7,571 nt of DNA from Hyphomonadaceae bacterium (lineage in GTDB: Bacteria > Pseudomonadota > Alphaproteobacteria > Caulobacterales > Aquidulcibacteraceae): positions 1-7,571 of the forward strand of contig DPWD01000228.1 in assembly GCA_003526465.1 (NCBI GenBank), written 5' to 3'. Position numbers and translations under genes: made by a program. Below the pieces are notes generated by a model. The model searched no databases. It saw only the letters and a program-made list of their open reading frames with translations, and was not told the DNA's origin. Of the stretch, positions 5,660 through 7,571 are shown piece by piece. Position 1 is the first letter of the stretch. Each line of letters opens with the position of its first letter.

Positions 5660-6123
5660 ACAAGATTAACCTCGCCGCCATCGCCGAGCTTTCCGGCACG
5701 CGCTATCCTGCGCCCCACGACGAGCCGGTGAAAGCGCGGCGCTGGAAAGCGCTCGGGCAGGCGGCCGGGCTTACGCAGTTCGGCGTCAATCTGCTCACGC
5801 TGCCGCCCGGCGTGTGGTCCTCGCAGCGCCATTGGCACACGCATGAAGATGAGTTCGCTTACGTGCTCTCCGGCGAGGTGACGCTCGTAATGGGCGAGGG
5901 CGAGGAAATCCTGCGCGCCGGCGATTGCATCGGCTGGAAGGCGGGCGTTGAGAACGGCCATGTGCTGAAGAACTTGTCTGATAAAGACGCCGTGATCTTG
6001 GTTGTCGGCGGCCGCAGCGACGAGGACCACGGCGAATACTCCGACATCGACATGAAATTCCTGCCTGGGCGCTATTCTGGCGGTGGCGGATATCGGCGTA
6101 AGGACGGGACGGAAATCGGCTAA
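5656..6123 (+). CDS. Cupin domain protein with an intact metal site (TTG start)
   Basis: This 155-residue protein has one cupin barrel. Motif 1 is complete: His59-x-His61, Glu66, Gly73 (within RHWHTHEDEFAYVLSGE). Motif 2 is present with an altered centre: Gly89, a lysine where proline is usual, Gly97, His102, Asn106. The four expected metal ligands are His59, His61, Glu66 and His102. The C-terminal tail (about 120-155, SDEDHGEYSDIDMKF then a Gly-rich stretch) extends beyond the barrel and resembles cupins annotated as sugar- or small-molecule-binding; the substrate is unknown. TTG 5656 is chosen because it overlaps the MarC stop (TTGA) with GGGAG about 8 bases upstream, and no ATG occurs before the conserved barrel. 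The stop TAA at 6121-6123 runs into the 28-bp inverted repeat. Confidence 0.88.
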   Translation: MNKINLAAIAELSGTRYPAPHDEPVKARRWKALGQAAGLTQFGVNLLTLPPGVWSSQRHWHTHEDEFAYVLSGEVTLVMGEGEEILRAGDCIGWKAGVENGHVLKNLSDKDAVILVVGGRSDEDHGEYSDIDMKFLPGRYSGGGGYRRKDGTEIG

Positions 6124-6202
6124 TATGGACCGCCGGCGCCCTCGCCGGCATCGTTGCATCACGCTCAGACAAGAGCCGGCGAGGGCGCCGGCGGTCCATA
6201 TT
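6122..6202. repeat. Perfect 28-bp inverted repeat with nested hairpins, between cupin and lpd
   Basis: The left arm at 6122-6149 is an exact reverse complement of the right arm at 6175-6202, with a 25-base loop (6150-6174). Each arm also folds on itself: GCCGGCG (6132-6138), loop CCCT, CGCCGGC (6143-6149), mirrored in the right arm. The arm begins with the last two bases of the cupin stop codon and ends 11 bases before the lpd ATG. Without a T-run it is better seen as a dispersed REP-like element than as a terminator, though the folded RNA could reduce read-through into lpd or protect the upstream mRNA end. Similar GGACCGCCGGCG-type palindromes are, from memory, common in intergenic DNA of Caulobacterales-like genomes. 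Confidence 0.9.
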
Positions 6203-6213
6203 GGGTTGACCAC

Positions 6214-7571
6214 ATGAATTTCGATCTCATCGTCATCGGCTCCGGCCCGGGCGGCTACGTCACCGCCATTCGTGGCGCGCAGCTTGGCATGAAAGTCGCC
6301 ATCGTCGAGCGCGATAAGCTTGGCGGCATTTGCCTCAATTGGGGCTGCATCCCGACCAAGGCGCTGCTGCGCTCGGCGGAAGTGTACCGCAATTTCCAGC
6401 ACGCCAAGGATTACGGGCTTTCCGCGGAGGGCGTCAGGTTCGATAGCGAAGCGGTGGTGCAGCGTTCGCGCCGCGTGGCGGCCAAGCTATCGGGCGGCGT
6501 CGCACACCTGATGAAGAAAAACAAAATCGCCGTGATCGAGGGCGAAGCGCGGCTGGAGAAGGGCGGACAAGCGCCCACAGTAGTCGTGAGCAAGGATGGC
6601 AAGGACACGAGCTACGAGGCCAAGCACGTCATCCTCGCCACCGGCGCGCGCGCGCGTGAAATTCCTGCTGCCGGGCTGAAAGCCGATGGCAAACGCATCT
6701 GGACCTATCGCGAAGCAATGACGCCGCCCGAGTGGCCGGAGAGCCTGCTTGTGTTCGGCTCCGGCGCCATCGGCATCGAGTTTGCGAGCTTCTATGCCGC
6801 GTTCGGCGTGAAGGTGACGGTTGTTGAGTTGCTTGACCGCATCCTGCCGGTGGAAGACGAGGAAATTTCCGCTTTCGCCAAGAAACGCTTCGAGAAGGAG
6901 GGGATGAAACTGCTCACTTCGACCGAGGCGAAAGCGGTGAGGGCCACCGCCAGCGGCGTTGAGGCGCAAGTCGTTTCGAACGGCAAGACCGAAACGCTCA
7001 CCGCTTCGCACGCCATCGTCGCGGTGGGGATCGCGGGCAACGTTGAGGGGCTTGGGCTGGAAGCGCTCGGCGTGAAAGTCGAGAAGGGCCACATTGCCAC
7101 CGACGGCCATGGCCGCACCAACGTCGCCGGCCTCTACGCCATCGGCGATGTCACCGGCGCGCCGTGGCTGGCGCACAAGGCGTCGCACGAAGGCATAATC
7201 TGCGTTGAAGCAATCGCCGGTCAAAAACCACACCCGCTGATCAAGGAGCGTATCCCGGGCTGCACCTATTCCCATCCCCAAATCGCCAGCGTCGGCCTCA
7301 CCGAAGCTGCGGCGAAGGCGGCGGGGCGCAATGTGCGCGTGGGCAAGTTCCCGTTCGTGGGCAACGGCAAGGCCATCGCCCTGGGGGAGGACCAGGGGTT
7401 GGTGAAGGTCGTGTTCGACGCCAAGACCGGAGAACTTCTGGGTGCACACATGGTCGGCGCCGAAGTCACCGAGTTGATCCAGGGTTACGCCGTCGCCATG
7501 CAGGCCGAGGTCACAGAGCACGAGCTGATGGAAACCGTGTTCCCGCACCCGACGCTGTCGGAAATGATGCA
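6214..7571 (+). CDS. lpd: Dihydrolipoyl dehydrogenase (E3), 3' end outside window
   Basis: This FAD-dependent flavoprotein reoxidises dihydrolipoyl groups on E2 and passes electrons to NAD+, shared by the 2-oxoacid dehydrogenase complexes. The 452 residues shown have every landmark: the FAD-binding GSGPGG (9-14), the redox-active disulfide Cys40/Cys45 in GGICLNWGCIPTK, ATGAR (142-146), the NAD-binding GSGAIG (182-187), the second FAD contact YAIGDVTG (308-315), and the dimer-interface active-site pair His445/Glu450 in HPTLSE. Only about 10-20 C-terminal residues should lie beyond the window. ATG 6214 fits family starts (MNFDLIVIGSG); no good ribosome site precedes it, because the 28-bp inverted repeat ends 11 bases upstream. 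Position downstream of pdhC supports assignment to the pyruvate dehydrogenase operon. Confidence 0.95.
   Translation, partial: MNFDLIVIGSGPGGYVTAIRGAQLGMKVAIVERDKLGGICLNWGCIPTKALLRSAEVYRNFQHAKDYGLSAEGVRFDSEAVVQRSRRVAAKLSGGVAHLMKKNKIAVIEGEARLEKGGQAPTVVVSKDGKDTSYEAKHVILATGARAREIPAAGLKADGKRIWTYREAMTPPEWPESLLVFGSGAIGIEFASFYAAFGVKVTVVELLDRILPVEDEEISAFAKKRFEKEGMKLLTSTEAKAVRATASGVEAQVVSNGKTETLTASHAIVAVGIAGNVEGLGLEALGVKVEKGHIATDGHGRTNVAGLYAIGDVTGAPWLAHKASHEGIICVEAIAGQKPHPLIKERIPGCTYSHPQIASVGLTEAAAKAAGRNVRVGKFPFVGNGKAIALGEDQGLVKVVFDAKTGELLGAHMVGAEVTELIQGYAVAMQAEVTEHELMETVFPHPTLSEMM

Noticed and set aside
4894..6402. Minus-strand open frame of 502 residues across MarC, cupin and the start of lpd
   Set aside because: It runs antisense through three well-supported genes and through the 28-bp inverted repeat, and its composition is low-complexity Ala/Arg. 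No domain is visible.
6487..7548. Minus-strand open frame of 353 residues opposite lpd
   Set aside because: It is antisense to a gene with every E3 motif, with a Gly/Asp/His/Arg-rich product typical of GC-rich shadows.

Overview
The window looks like chromosomal DNA of an alphaproteobacterium. It is GC-rich and tightly packed, and every supported gene is on the + strand. The E2/E3 (pdhC/lpd) sequences, the MeaA-type mutase fragment, the DUF2007 and DUF4199 proteins and two kinds of REP-like palindrome fit Caulobacterales/Hyphomonadaceae-like or Rhizobiales-like genomes. The order is an inference; the class is fairly safe.

Layout. Bases 3-245 are the C-terminal helix-turn-helix of a LuxR/FixJ-type regulator that begins outside the window. 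A tight pair follows: a VOC (glyoxalase-fold) protein (356-763) and a DUF4199 membrane protein (766-1302). Next is a one-pass membrane protein (1429-2247) joining a DUF2007 domain to six degenerate calcium-loop-like repeats. At 2322 a MeaA-type (ethylmalonyl-CoA mutase) gene starts but loses homology after about 200 residues, where a G/C-tract palindromic element (2951-3058) begins. On the far side of the element, in another reading frame, is the 3' part of pdhC (pyruvate dehydrogenase E2): the peripheral-subunit-binding domain and catalytic domain without any lipoyl domain. Then come a hypothetical protein (3987-4481), a small membrane protein (4478-4933), a MarC-family membrane protein (5009-5659), a cupin (5656-6123), a perfect 28-bp inverted repeat (6122-6202), and dihydrolipoyl dehydrogenase lpd (6214 to the window edge).

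How it fits together. From E2 to lpd the window reads as the distal part of a pdh operon. Start/stop overlaps (E2/3987, 3987/4478, MarC/cupin) suggest translational coupling, and E2 and E3 belong to one complex. The genes upstream of 2951 are unrelated to it. The main anomaly is the meaA::pdhC junction inside the palindromic element. It is either recombination between two dispersed copies of the element or an assembly misjoin at a repeat that is hard to sequence. Misjoin is favoured, because the join truncates both an E2 that is normally important and a mutase.

I found no CRISPR array, tRNA, rRNA, transposase or convincing new multi-gene system. The most interesting items are the chimeric junction, the nested palindromes with G-quadruplex potential on both strands, and the DUF2007-plus-repeats protein.
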